Shown here one piece after another: positions 27,805-37,332 of a DNA stretch of 64,000 bases. The notes under the pieces are model-generated. The model was given only the letters and a program-made list of their open reading frames with translations. It made no database searches and was not told where the DNA came from. This DNA is from JABDIY01 sp963803875 (GTDB lineage: Bacteria; Actinomycetota; Acidimicrobiia; Acidimicrobiales; SZUA-35): the NCBI GenBank assembly GCA_963803875.1, contig CAWDOA010000014.1, positions 62,001-126,000 on the forward strand, in the 5' to 3' direction. The translations under genes were made by a program, and so were the position numbers. The first letter of the stretch is position 1. Each line of letters begins with the position of its first letter.

Positions 27805-29564
27805 GTTTGTGGACCCGGCTCGGGTTCGGGGAATTCGACCTCGAGTTTCTTCGCCGACATCGGCGAGATGGTGATCGGCCCGATCCGGGACTCGATGACG
27901 ATGGGAGCCAGAACCCGGGTACCACCAACCACTGTGTGATGGGGCGGCGCCAGCACCACCCCCAGGTCCGCAACCCGCTCAATCTCGCGGACTACCACAG
28001 ACATTCCACGATGTCCGCCCCGGACAATCACAATATCGATGACGTCGGGGTCGAGGTTCACGATCTCCTCGACCACCCGATCATCGGCATCGGCCGCCAA
28101 AACCAACACCGACGGCCGCGCTCGGTCGTCGAAGATGTAGAACCCGCCGCCGTCCAGCAGCCGCATGCTTCCTGAGCTCCCCGATGTTGCGACCAAGCCT
28201 GCGAGCAGCGCAACTGACACGGCCAGCCGAACCCTGCCGGGAAGAGGAGCTGAAGCCAGCAGAACCCCACAACATGCCAACGCCAGAGGGGCCGTGAGCG
28301 GCTGAAGAGGCATGTCGGCAAAGAAGGCGGCAACGCTGTCGATCCACCACAACAGAAGCTGCACCGGTGATTGCACGGTGACGGCGAAGGACCCCCCGAA
28401 GTATCCGGCGACCAGGCCGACACTCATCCCCCACATCATCACCACCCCAGCCGCCCACCCAACCAGGACATTGGCAGGCAACGACACCAATGACACCGAC
28501 CCGAAGGTCATCAGCAACAGCGGAGAGACAGCCGCCTGTGCCGCGATGGTCACCGCAACCGGCACCGACACCACCGCTGGTCCGGGCAGCCTGGCGGCGA
28601 CTGCGGGGCCGAACAACAGAATTCCGCTCGAAGCCAGGACCGAGAGTTGGAAGCCGATCGCCATCGCCAGAAACGGATCGATCAAAAGGAGCGCGCTCGA
28701 CCGCGACCGCCAGCAACCGGACACCGGACGCCCGCCGTCCCGTCGCCACGGCCCAGTAGCCGATCCCGGCGGTGAACGTTGCTCGAAGAACCGACGGTTC
28801 GAGCTGGGTGGTCAGCGCAAACAGACCAAGCACCATCACGACGACCGGAGGACGCAGATACCCGGGAAGGAATCCGATGGCCAGGTGAAGAAGAACCAGA
28901 ACGAACGCCACATTCTGTCCGCTGACGGCAAGGATGTGACTCAGTCCCGTTTGCGAAAGATTGCTTTTTGAGCTGCCCCCTGGGCTCGGTCATCGCCGGT
29001 GACGAGCCCTTGGTAGAGCGCGGCGGAGCGATCGTCCATCGATACGGTGGCCGACGCAACCGTCCGTTGCAGCGCGGCTGCCATCCGCCAATACACAGGA
29101 CCGGCCTCCACAACACTGACCGAACGGGCGGACAATCGGCCCACCAGATGCCTGGAGCGATACCAACCGTTTTGCTCGATCGGTCGGACCGAACCGACCA
29201 CTCGAAGTTTCACACCGGGGCGAACGGTGCGGACCGAGCCGACAGCAGGCGACACGCTCATGCGAACCCGATCCCCGGTTGGCAGACGCACATCGATCTG
29301 CTCGGAGAAGGTGTCGACCGCGGGCAAGGTGACTGCGTCGACGACACCATCGAAGCTGCCGTGGTTGATCGGCTGATAGGAGTTGTCGGCCGCCTCTCCG
29401 GCGGCAAGCCCGAGGGCCAGACCTGCCAGTAGGACCAGCCGGGGAGACCCCAAGCCGAACCCGAGGAGCCCGGCCCCTACCCCGATCACCAGAGGCACGG
29501 GAGCGGTGACCACGCACCCCAGCCACACCAGAGCGGCCAGGGCGATCACCTGAAGGTCGCTCAT
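27798..29564 (-). CDS. comEC: Competence protein ComEC, DNA channel (two frameshifts)
   Basis: ComEC forms the membrane channel for DNA uptake. The N-terminal part (to ~28945) has membrane helices and an OB-like domain. The competence core follows in another frame (SHILAVSGQNVAFVLVLLHL), then RATFTAGIGYWAVATGRR. The frame returns at about 28690-28702 with LLLIDPFLAMAIGFQLSVLASSG. One lost base in the TTT run at 28950-28952 and one gained base near 28695 reconcile all parts. The C-terminal ~100 residues resemble a shrunken metallo-beta-lactamase domain without an H-x-H-x-D-H motif. The start overlaps comEA by 4 bases. Confidence 0.85.
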
Positions 29565-30223
29565 CGAACCATGACAAGATCTTCGAGGGCGGCGAGCTTC
29601 GCCTCGCCGATTCCTCTGACGCCGAGGAGATCGGCCACCGACCCGAAGCGACCAACTTCGTCCCGGTACTTCAGAATGGCGGAAGCGGTCGCCGGTCCTA
29701 CGCCGGGCAACGCCTCGAGCTGTGCTGATGTGGCAGTGTTGAGATCCACCGGGCCCGCTCCGCCTTCGCCGGTCAGGGGACCGCTCACAACTGCAGCCTC
29801 ACCCTCTACCGGAACTCGAATCTGCAGCCCATCGCTCACCGGCGCAGCGAGGTTCAGGCGGTCCGGTTGCCCTTCGGCGTTGGCGCCGCCGGCGATGGCG
29901 ATGGCATCAAAGATCCGGTCTCCGACGTTCAGTTCATACACACCGGGCGTCCGGACCGCACCGGTGACGTGTACGAGCAGAACAGCCGGAGACGTGGTGG
30001 CGGTGCTGGTCGGAGCGAGCGAGACCACCGGGATTCGATCATCGACCGGAGCGCGTTCGGTCTCGCCCGATCGGTGAGTCATGAACCAGGCCAGACCGAC
30101 AACAACGGTGGCAACAAGCACCACCGACAGCGCAACAACCGGCCTGCGTCGAAGCTCATCCCAACGGTAGAGCAACTCATCGATTTGCTCACCGACGTTC
30201 CGGGATTCGGTTCCGGAGTTCAA
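29561..30223 (-). CDS. comEA: Competence protein ComEA, DNA receptor
   Basis: A single N-terminal membrane segment (about residues 28-48) anchors the protein outside. A Thr-rich linker follows, then an SLBB domain (VHVTGAVRTPGVYEL) and a C-terminal double helix-hairpin-helix (VDLNTATSAQLEALPGVGPATA to GIGEAKLAALEDLV). ComEA binds incoming double-stranded DNA and hands it to ComEC. It is translationally coupled to comEC. An inverted repeat (CTGACCC, 30246-30252; GGGTCAG, 30274-30280) lies just upstream. Confidence 0.93.
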   Translation of the reverse strand: MNSGTESRNVGEQIDELLYRWDELRRRPVVALSVVLVATVVVGLAWFMTHRSGETERAPVDDRIPVVSLAPTSTATTSPAVLLVHVTGAVRTPGVYELNVGDRIFDAIAIAGGANAEGQPDRLNLAAPVSDGLQIRVPVEGEAAVVSGPLTGEGGAGPVDLNTATSAQLEALPGVGPATASAILKYRDEVGRFGSVADLLGVRGIGEAKLAALEDLVMVR

Positions 30224-30348
30224 CGGTTCCCCTCAGCTCGAAGGGCTGACCCGCACGGGGTCCGAGGGCCGCAGGGTCAGTGCTGCTGGGCCGAGGGGGA
30301 GCTAGCCGCTCCGAGGCATCACGCTATCTGGCTCGAGACGGTCTGCGA

Positions 30349-31053
30349 TCAGAACAGGTGCGTACTGAGCTTCTTTCGCCACAACCCGGTGTTCGGGTGG
30401 TTCGGGCCGAGCACTTCGAGCAAGTCGACGAATTCTTGCCTGGCTTCGTCGTCGTCTTTGACCTTGGGCAGCAGCGTGGTGAGACGGGCTTCCACATCGT
30501 CGATATCGCCGGCCGATTCGGCGGCCCGCGCCCGAGCGGCGATGGGACGGGTCACGTCGGTTTCCGGGATTCTGGCCAGGAACTGAAGCGCCTCTTCGTT
30601 GTTGCCGGCGTCGATCAACAGCGTGGCCAGAGCAGCGATGGCCGCCTCGTTGTCAGGCTCCATCTCGAGGGCCCGCCGAAGTGAATCCTCGTCGCCGGCT
30701 TCGACCAGTGCATCGACGGGGCTGATGACGGGCAGGAGTTTCTGTACGAACTCTCGTACTGCGTGTTCAGGCTGGGCTCCGGTGAAGTTATCGACCACTT
30801 GCTGGTTGTCGATTGCAAAGACCGATGGGATCGACTGCACCTGGAAGGCTTGCTGCACCTGTGGGTTCTTGTCGACATCGACTTTGGCCAAGACGACCGA
30901 CCCGTTCATTTCTTTGACGACCTTCTCCAGGATCGGGGTGAGGGTCTTACATGGCCCGCACCAGTCGGCCCACAGGTCGACGATTACCGGGGTATCCACC
31001 GAACGGGCCAGGACTTCGGTCTGGAATGTGGCGTCACTGACGTCAATAATCAC
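30349..31053 (-). CDS. Thioredoxin-fold co-chaperone, CnoX/YbbN type
   Basis: An N-terminal thioredoxin domain (residues 1-105) with an intact WCGPC active site is followed by a TPR-like helical region (about 115-234, including EMEPDNEAAIAALATLLIDAG). This combination defines the CnoX/YbbN family, which protects substrates from over-oxidation and delivers them to chaperones. The redox-active CxxC is kept here, unlike in E. coli CnoX. It is monocistronic, with 125 bases before comEA. Confidence 0.88.
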   Translation of the reverse strand: MIIDVSDATFQTEVLARSVDTPVIVDLWADWCGPCKTLTPILEKVVKEMNGSVVLAKVDVDKNPQVQQAFQVQSIPSVFAIDNQQVVDNFTGAQPEHAVREFVQKLLPVISPVDALVEAGDEDSLRRALEMEPDNEAAIAALATLLIDAGNNEEALQFLARIPETDVTRPIAARARAAESAGDIDDVEARLTTLLPKVKDDDEARQEFVDLLEVLGPNHPNTGLWRKKLSTHLF

Positions 31054-31126
31054 GTATCCAGTTTACCCCTGTGAGTAGCGCCGCCGACCCGGAAAGCCCA
31101 ATGAAGCGGTCGGAGCGATGCAAGGC

Positions 31127-31642
31127 TCAGAGATCGCGTGGCCGGGTGAGCGACAACAATTTGCACATTCCCTCAGGTGTGCCGACCGCTGACCATGCGG
31201 GGCGAACCGCGAAGTGGGCGACCGCCGCCGTGGTCATCAGTTTTCCGGAATCGCTGAACGGCGCAGTTCCGTCGCTGAGGTGATCGACGAGCTGGTCCAA
31301 ACCGGGATTGTGGCCACAGATCAGGAGCCGTTGGCAGGTGCGATCCCGAAGCTTCTCCAGCCAGGTCCACGCATCGGCGTGATAGAGCTCCTCGTCGAAC
31401 TCGATATCGGCTTGCTCAACCCCGCACGCAGACACGACCTCCATCGCAGTGGTATGAGCCCGGACGGCGGGCGAGCTGAGCACACGATCCGGGCACAGGT
31501 CCTGGTCGGCCAGCCATTGCGCCATCTGGACGGCGTTGCGCGCTCCCCTGGCGTTCAGCGGCCGGTCGAAGTCACTGTCGTAGGTGCTCCAGTCGGACTT
31601 GGCGTGGCGCATGACCAGCAATTCGAGCGATTCAGTTTCCAC
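31127..31642 (-). CDS. sixA: SixA-like phosphohistidine phosphatase
   Basis: A short histidine phosphatase of ~171 residues. LLVMRHAKSDW carries the RH-x signature, VLSSPAVRAHTTA is the second conserved block, and ICGHNPGLDQLVDHL contains the second catalytic His. SixA removes phosphate from phosphohistidine in phosphorelay or PTS proteins. The GTG at 31642 fits the family N-terminus; an in-frame start at 31747 would overlap the upstream ligase gene and adds 35 unmatched residues. Confidence 0.85.
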   Translation of the reverse strand: METESLELLVMRHAKSDWSTYDSDFDRPLNARGARNAVQMAQWLADQDLCPDRVLSSPAVRAHTTAMEVVSACGVEQADIEFDEELYHADAWTWLEKLRDRTCQRLLICGHNPGLDQLVDHLSDGTAPFSDSGKLMTTAAVAHFAVRPAWSAVGTPEGMCKLLSLTRPRDL

Positions 31643-31704
31643 ACCGCCATCATCGCAGACAAGAGATGCCGACTGCAGCCCGAGGGTTGCAGGGACACCC
31701 CCAA

Positions 31705-33354
31705 CTACACCAGTTCGAGGCCCTGACCCAGGAACTGTTCCTTGCACAGTGCCCGTTGCAGCTTGCCTGACGAGGTCTTGGGCAGCGTCCCCGGTTTCAC
31801 CAGCGCCACCTCTTTGGCAGGCACACCGACCGCCACGTACACAGCTTCGTGCATCTCATGGAGGAGCGCTTCGCGATCTTCAGCCCGTGTCTCGGCGACA
31901 ACGGCCACCGCTTCCTTGCCACCCCGGCCTTCCACGCTGAACGCGATCACGTTGCCGGCGCGGACTCCCTCGAGAACACCGACCGCTCGTTCGATGTCTT
32001 GGGGATACACATTGCGTCCACCCACGATGATGAGATCCTTGATTCGCCCGCACATGATCATCTGACCATCGACCATGTACGCCAGATCTCCGGTGCACAG
32101 CCAACCGTCATGAAACAGGTCGGCGTCGGCCTCAGGCCGATGGTAGTAGCCGGTCGTGACCGAGGTTCCAAAGATCTGAAGCTCACCAACTTCGCGGTCG
32201 CTCAGAACCGATCCGGTCTCAGGATCGCAGATGCGCATCTTCAACCCCGGAACCGGATAGCCGAGTTTCACGATCTCCCGAGCGTTCTTGTGATCGAGAT
32301 CCACGTTCACTGCCCGATGCTCGTGTTCGAGGACTTCGGAGTCAACGATGTCGGTTTGCAGTCCGGTCATGGGGATCGGGAACGACCCGGCGATGCCGAC
32401 CTCGGCCATACCGAAAGCAGGGAACACTGCCTCGGGGCGCATTCCGTGACGGGCGCCGGCTTCGATGAACTCGCGAACACTGGCCGGATCCACCGGTTCG
32501 GCTCCGTTGAGAGCGATCCGAAGTGTGGACAGGTCCAGAATCTCCTTGCTGCGATTCAAGGCCCGGGTGGCCAGTACATAGGAGAAGTTGGGGCCGGCGG
32601 TTGAGGTGCCTCCGAATTTGGAGATCCACTCCATCCATCGACCCGGCGAGCCGAGGAAGTCCTGAGGTGCGCCGAGCACGAGGTTGAGGCCGGCGCTCAT
32701 CGGCAGGATGCAGAATCCCACCAGACCCATGTCGTGGTACAGCGGCAGCCACGACACCATCATCTCGGTGGAGGAGTCGACCTCAGCCGCTTCATAGATC
32801 GCGTCGAGATTGGCCGCAATGAGGTGGTTCGGCAATTGGACACCCTTGGGCTCGCTCGTCGATCCGCTGGTGAATTGGAGAACGAACAGATCATCGGCGT
32901 GGTAGTCGGGACGAATGAAGTCGTCGGCGGCCTCGGTCGCCTCTGCCAGTTCGTCCAGGAGATAGACGGGCGGATCACCTTCTTCGACAGCGAGGAAAGG
33001 CGCCAGGTCACTGTCGACCAGCACGCAAACAGAATCGGCGAGATGGATTCGGTTGCGGGTGGACTTCGTGAAGTCCTCCAAGGACGCCAGCCGCATCGGG
33101 AGTGGCAGGACAACCAGGGTCGCTCCGCACAGCCAGACGGCCTGCATGGCGGTTACGAGGTTGATGGTGGTTGGGCCGAGGATCGCTACGTGATCCTCTC
33201 GATTCACTCCCCGGGTTTGAAGCGCAGCCGCCATCCTCTTGGCGTCGGCGTGGAGCTCACCCCAGGTCATTTCGACAGGTTCGTCACCGGTCATGAACGT
33301 GACCGTGCCTTGCCCTTTTGCAGCGTGTTCTATACGGGTGACAATGGTGTCCAC
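31705..33354 (-). CDS. Fatty-acyl-AMP ligase / acyl-CoA synthetase (FadD family)
   Basis: An adenylate-forming enzyme of 549 residues. The phosphate loop is LQFTSGSTSEPKGV. VSWLPLYHDMGLVG and FGMAEVGIAGSFP follow the pattern of fatty-acyl-AMP ligases (FAAL) that load polyketide or lipopeptide synthases. YHRPEADADLFHDGWLCTGD and the hinge GRIKDLIIVGGRNVYPQDIE are canonical, and the catalytic Lys lies in LPKTSSGKLQR. No PKS or NRPS gene lies nearby, so the acceptor (CoA or a carrier protein) is undetermined. It lies upstream of sixA on the same strand. Confidence 0.88.
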   Translation of the reverse strand: MDTIVTRIEHAAKGQGTVTFMTGDEPVEMTWGELHADAKRMAAALQTRGVNREDHVAILGPTTINLVTAMQAVWLCGATLVVLPLPMRLASLEDFTKSTRNRIHLADSVCVLVDSDLAPFLAVEEGDPPVYLLDELAEATEAADDFIRPDYHADDLFVLQFTSGSTSEPKGVQLPNHLIAANLDAIYEAAEVDSSTEMMVSWLPLYHDMGLVGFCILPMSAGLNLVLGAPQDFLGSPGRWMEWISKFGGTSTAGPNFSYVLATRALNRSKEILDLSTLRIALNGAEPVDPASVREFIEAGARHGMRPEAVFPAFGMAEVGIAGSFPIPMTGLQTDIVDSEVLEHEHRAVNVDLDHKNAREIVKLGYPVPGLKMRICDPETGSVLSDREVGELQIFGTSVTTGYYHRPEADADLFHDGWLCTGDLAYMVDGQMIMCGRIKDLIIVGGRNVYPQDIERAVGVLEGVRAGNVIAFSVEGRGGKEAVAVVAETRAEDREALLHEMHEAVYVAVGVPAKEVALVKPGTLPKTSSGKLQRALCKEQFLGQGLELV

Positions 33355-33435
33355 GACAACTCAGACTCTGGTGGTTACCCAGGGGTTACATCCTGATCGA
33401 AGAATTCAATGAGGCCGAGCCGCTACCGTTTTGGC

Positions 33436-33837
33436 ATGGCCGAACCGAAAACACAAAGGAACGACTCCGATGTCGATTCGTTCCTCGACGGGGTGGAACC
33501 GGAGCAGCGAAAATCGGACGCCAGAGCTCTGCGAGAGCTGATGGCGACGATCACTGGCCAGCCAGCCGTCATGTGGGGCTCGTCCATCGTGGGATTTGGT
33601 TCCAAACCCGTGGTTTACGCCAACGGAAAGACCTCGGAATGGATGGCGGTCGGGTTCGCACCCCGGAAGGCCCACACGGTGTTGTACATCATGGACGGCT
33701 TCAAATCGTATGGGGAGGTGCTGGCCAGGCTCGGACCCCACAAGACCGGCAAGGCCTGCCTCTATGTGAAACGGTTGTCCGACGTCGACCTCGACGTGCT
33801 GAGCGAGATGATCGACCTCAGTTACCGGAACGCGTGA
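33436..33837 (+). CDS. DUF1801 (YdhG-like) domain protein
   Basis: A ~133-residue protein matching DUF1801: SDVDSFLDGVEPEQRKSDARAL, then MWGSSIVGFGSKPVVYANGK and GPHKTGKACLYVKRLSDVDL. The domain is a small alpha/beta fold of unknown function, common in bacteria. The ATG at 33436 begins the conserved part. It stands alone between divergent and co-directional neighbours. Confidence 0.9.
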   Translation: MAEPKTQRNDSDVDSFLDGVEPEQRKSDARALRELMATITGQPAVMWGSSIVGFGSKPVVYANGKTSEWMAVGFAPRKAHTVLYIMDGFKSYGEVLARLGPHKTGKACLYVKRLSDVDLDVLSEMIDLSYRNA

Positions 33838-33888
33838 TCGTCCTGGTGCGGGCCCGGCTTGCGCTCGAACCTCCACTACGCTGCCCCG

Positions 33889-35160
33889 ATGCTCGAATGG
33901 TGGTCTGAACAGGCACGATCCCGTCGGCAGGAGATCCTGGCCAGTCCAATCTCTGCGGAGCGGGTAGAGCAGCTCGCAACCCGGAACTCGACCATTCACG
34001 ACCGCGAGTGCATCAACCTGAACCCGGCCACCAACACCATGAACCCGCGGGCGGAAGCGTTGCTGTCGGCCGGCCTCGGGGCCAGACCCTCGCTGGGCCA
34101 TCCCGGGGAGAAATACGAGATGGGCTTGGAGGCGATCGAGGAGATCGAAGTGATCACCGCCGAGCTCGCCTGTCGTGTATTCGACGCCGGTTACGCCGAA
34201 GTGCGAGTGCCGTCAGGGGCCATGGGAAACCTCTTCGCATTCATGGCGACGTGTGAGCCCGGCGATCCGATCATCGTGCCACCGGCAACAATCGGTGGTC
34301 ACGTGACCCACAACACGGCCGGATGTGCCGGGCTCTTCGGACTCGAGATCCACGAGGCTCCGATCGACGCCGACCGTTTCACCGTCGACGTGGACGGGGT
34401 CGCCCAACTCGCGGCTCGCGTCGAACCCAAGCTCATCACCATCGGAACAAGCCTCAACCTGCTCCCGCATCCGGTCGCCGAACTACGCTCGGTCGCCGAT
34501 TCGGTCGGTGCGAGGCTGCTGTTCGATGCGGCTCACGCCTGTGGCATGTTCGCCGGTCGGGCATGGCCCAACCCGTTGAGCGAAGGGGCCCACCTGATGA
34601 CGATGAGCACCTATAAGAGTCTGGGTGGGCCACCGTCGGGCCTTGTGGTCACCAGCAACAACTCGCTGGCCGAACGGATCGACTCCATTGCCTATCCCGG
34701 CATGACGGCCAACTTCGATGCCGCCCAGACCGCTGCATTGGCGATCACCCTGACCGACTGGTTGAAGCACGGGCGTGACTACGCGGAGGCGATGATCGCA
34801 ACGGCAACGTCACTGGCTGAATGCCTCGATGCCAGTGGTATCTCCACGTTCCATACCGTCGAGGGCAGCACCCGGTCCCATCAACTGGCGGTGGACGCCC
34901 GACCCTTCGGCGGTGGCCATGCCGCTGCGCTACGCCTGCGGACCGCAAATGTGTTGGCCTCGGCCATCGGTCTTCCCACCGGAAGTGACGACGGACTCCG
35001 CCTGGGAACAAACGAGCTCACCCGCTGGGGCATGAGCCACACCGACATGCCCGAACTCGCCACCTACATCGCCCACGCACTCACAGGCGATCCGAGCCAA
35101 GTGGCCGCTCGGGTGACCGCAATGCGGGGCCGGTTCACCGACCTCAGATTCATCGACTAG
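33889..35160 (+). CDS. Serine hydroxymethyltransferase-like PLP enzyme
   Basis: A fold-type I PLP enzyme of ~423 residues with SHMT-like order: NLNPATNTMNPRAEA, RPSLGHPGEKYEMG, EVRVPSGAMGNLFAF, LLFDAAHACGMFAG and the PLP-Lys motif MSTYKSLGGPPSG. Canonical SHMT has TTTTHKTLRGPRGG at this point, and the substitutions suggest a related aldolase or transferase rather than housekeeping GlyA. It is 32 bases upstream of a PhyH dioxygenase on the same strand; the two may act on the same amino acid. This pairing is inference. Confidence 0.75.
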   Translation: MLEWWSEQARSRRQEILASPISAERVEQLATRNSTIHDRECINLNPATNTMNPRAEALLSAGLGARPSLGHPGEKYEMGLEAIEEIEVITAELACRVFDAGYAEVRVPSGAMGNLFAFMATCEPGDPIIVPPATIGGHVTHNTAGCAGLFGLEIHEAPIDADRFTVDVDGVAQLAARVEPKLITIGTSLNLLPHPVAELRSVADSVGARLLFDAAHACGMFAGRAWPNPLSEGAHLMTMSTYKSLGGPPSGLVVTSNNSLAERIDSIAYPGMTANFDAAQTAALAITLTDWLKHGRDYAEAMIATATSLAECLDASGISTFHTVEGSTRSHQLAVDARPFGGGHAAALRLRTANVLASAIGLPTGSDDGLRLGTNELTRWGMSHTDMPELATYIAHALTGDPSQVAARVTAMRGRFTDLRFID

Positions 35161-35192
35161 AAGCAGTCGAAGCGCTGCGCGATCATTGGTCC

Positions 35193-36371
35193 ATGCCATC
35201 AATAGGTTGGAACACCGAGGTGCCCCCCAACGGATTCGCCAACCGACCGGCCACAGCCACTGCTGACAACAACAACCCGCTCGGCCTCCATGCGCCAGCG
35301 CCCGATTTCGTGATCGAAACGACCCCGGAGCACTACAACCTGGTGGGCGGTGATCCCTCTTGCGCCACCTGGACGAGGGCCTACGACGATCCCGGGGTGG
35401 TCGCGCTCCGGAATCGGCTGCGCGACCACAACGGCATTCCGAACCTGGAGACCGTGAAGCCACATGAAGTAGCTCGGGCGGTTGAGCTGTTCTACCGCGA
35501 TGGCTTCGTGGTCGTCGCCGATGCCCTTCCACCCGAACATCTGGCAAACCTCAGGGCAGCAACCGATCGAGTGATCGACGACATCATCGCTGTCGACCCC
35601 TCCGGTGGCGCCGGCGGTGGCGCCGGAGGTCTCCCCCATCGATACTCCTTCGGTTCAACCTCGGCATCGCGGCATCGGCTACACGATCCGGCTTGGACTG
35701 CGGTGATAGATCTCCCGACAACCACACCGATCCTCACCGCTATCTACGGATCTGACAGCTACATCGTCGGCGGGGGTGGGGGTGATCTGGCCCTTCCGGG
35801 CGCAATCGAGTACCAAGGCCTGCACAGCGACAACATCTGGACCGAACCACACGATCCGGTTGCGGGTCTGACGATGAAACAGCTGCCCGTCTCGGTGGTC
35901 ACGATCAACTTCCCAATGGTCGATCTCACCTGGGAGAACGGTCCGATCCGTCAGATCCCCGGCAGCCAGCGTTCCACCGAACCGATCCCTACCGTCGCCA
36001 ACGAGCCCCTGTGGATGAAACACAGCACGGTGTGCCCTGTTCGGGCCGGATCGGCCATCTTCAGAGACAACCGGTGCTGGCACAGTGGCACACCGAACCT
36101 TTCGCGTGAGGTTCGGTCGATGCCCAACATCGAGTACTTCGCACCGTGGTTCCGGAGCGACATCATCACACGATCAATGCCCTTCGACCGGTGGGTGGAA
36201 CTCAGCCCCCACGGACGCCGGATCTGCCGCTACGTCACGTGCGATCCGGGTGAATCGGTTCTCGGGGCCGGATTCACCCATCCCCGAGCAGCCGCTCGGG
36301 AAGCGTTTGTCGAATCCCAACTGGCCGACATGGACCCCACGACTGCAGCGATCGTTCGGGCCCGCCTGTAG
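35193..36371 (+). CDS. Phytanoyl-CoA dioxygenase (PhyH) family protein
   Basis: An Fe(II)/2-oxoglutarate oxygenase of 392 residues. The facial triad is visible: H211 and D213 in LHSDNIW, and H297 in DNRCWHSGTPNLSREVRS, with R305 well placed for 2-oxoglutarate. The N-terminal half contains a flexible Gly-rich stretch (SGGAGGGAGG). Family members hydroxylate diverse small molecules. Its neighbour is the SHMT-like enzyme just upstream; an ABC exporter starts 45 bases downstream. A secondary-metabolite or modified amino acid role is possible but unproven. Confidence 0.82.
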   Translation: MPSIGWNTEVPPNGFANRPATATADNNNPLGLHAPAPDFVIETTPEHYNLVGGDPSCATWTRAYDDPGVVALRNRLRDHNGIPNLETVKPHEVARAVELFYRDGFVVVADALPPEHLANLRAATDRVIDDIIAVDPSGGAGGGAGGLPHRYSFGSTSASRHRLHDPAWTAVIDLPTTTPILTAIYGSDSYIVGGGGGDLALPGAIEYQGLHSDNIWTEPHDPVAGLTMKQLPVSVVTINFPMVDLTWENGPIRQIPGSQRSTEPIPTVANEPLWMKHSTVCPVRAGSAIFRDNRCWHSGTPNLSREVRSMPNIEYFAPWFRSDIITRSMPFDRWVELSPHGRRICRYVTCDPGESVLGAGFTHPRAAAREAFVESQLADMDPTTAAIVRARL

Positions 36372-36415
36372 AAAGTCCCCCGACCGGACTCAGACCAACC
36401 GGTAGTGTGCAATCG

Positions 36416-37330
36416 ATGGTCGCCAAGCCGGTAATCGCCAAGGAGCTCACCAAGTCCTTCGATGGGTTCACCGCGGTCAACGGCATCGACCTCGAAGTCG
36501 AACCCGGTGAGTCATTCGCAATGCTGGGTCCCAACGGGGCCGGAAAGAGCAGCACTATGAAGATGATCTCCACCGTGAGCCCAATCACTTCGGGCGAACT
36601 GTGGGTGCTGGGCGCAGACCCGGTGACCGAGGGACCATCGATCAGGGCCAGGTTGGGAGTGGTCCCCCAGGAAGACAACCTCGACGACGAGCTCACTCTT
36701 CGAGAGAACCTCATGGTCTACGCACGCTACTTCGGGCTTTCCTGGAGCACAGCACGGGCCAAGGCCGACGAGCTTCTTGCATTCGCCCGGCTAGAAGACC
36801 GAGCCAAGGATCGAGTCAGCTCGCTCTCGGGAGGAATGAAGCGTCGGCTCACGATCGCCCGGGCGCTCGTCAACGAGCCTGACATGGTGCTCCTTGACGA
36901 GCCGACAACCGGTCTGGACCCCCAGGCTCGCCATCTGCTGTGGGAACGCCTCTACCAATTGAAGGAACGAGGGGTGACGCTGCTGCTCACCACCCACTAC
37001 ATGGACGAGGCCGAACAGTTGGCCGACCGGCTGGTGATTATGGACAAAGGCAAAATCGTGGCTGAAGGCTCACCGTCGAGTCTCATCACCGAGCACGTCA
37101 CGAGGGAGGTGTTGGAAGTCCGATTTGCTGGCGGCGACCGGTCTGACATCGCGGACCTGGGACTTCGCACCGAAAGGCTCGCCGACCGAACCCTCGTCTA
37201 CACCGACGACGGCGAAGGGACCATGGCCAAGTTGGTCAACGCCGGCCACACCCCCACTTCGAGCCTTGTACGGAGGGCCGGCCTGGAGGATGTCTTTCTC
37301 GCCCTCACCGGTCGGACCTTGGTGGAGTAA
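36416..37330 (+). CDS. ABC exporter ATP-binding protein (DrrA/NodI type)
   Basis: An ABC-2 type ATPase. Walker A is GPNGAGKSST, the signature LSGGMKRRLTIARAL, Walker B MVLLDEPTTGLD, and the H-loop LLTTHYMDEAEQ. The C-terminal extension (about 220-305) resembles the regulatory domain of drug exporter ATPases. An in-frame GTG at 36407 could start three codons earlier. The next gene begins 2 bases after the stop, giving one transcription unit with two permeases. Confidence 0.92.
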   Translation: MVAKPVIAKELTKSFDGFTAVNGIDLEVEPGESFAMLGPNGAGKSSTMKMISTVSPITSGELWVLGADPVTEGPSIRARLGVVPQEDNLDDELTLRENLMVYARYFGLSWSTARAKADELLAFARLEDRAKDRVSSLSGGMKRRLTIARALVNEPDMVLLDEPTTGLDPQARHLLWERLYQLKERGVTLLLTTHYMDEAEQLADRLVIMDKGKIVAEGSPSSLITEHVTREVLEVRFAGGDRSDIADLGLRTERLADRTLVYTDDGEGTMAKLVNAGHTPTSSLVRRAGLEDVFLALTGRTLVE

Positions 37331-37332
37331 GG

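Noticed and set aside
30224..30348. tRNA or terminator in the gap before comEA
   Set aside because: No T-loop or acceptor pairing was found. The CTGACCC/GGGTCAG stem has a 21-base loop and no T-tract.
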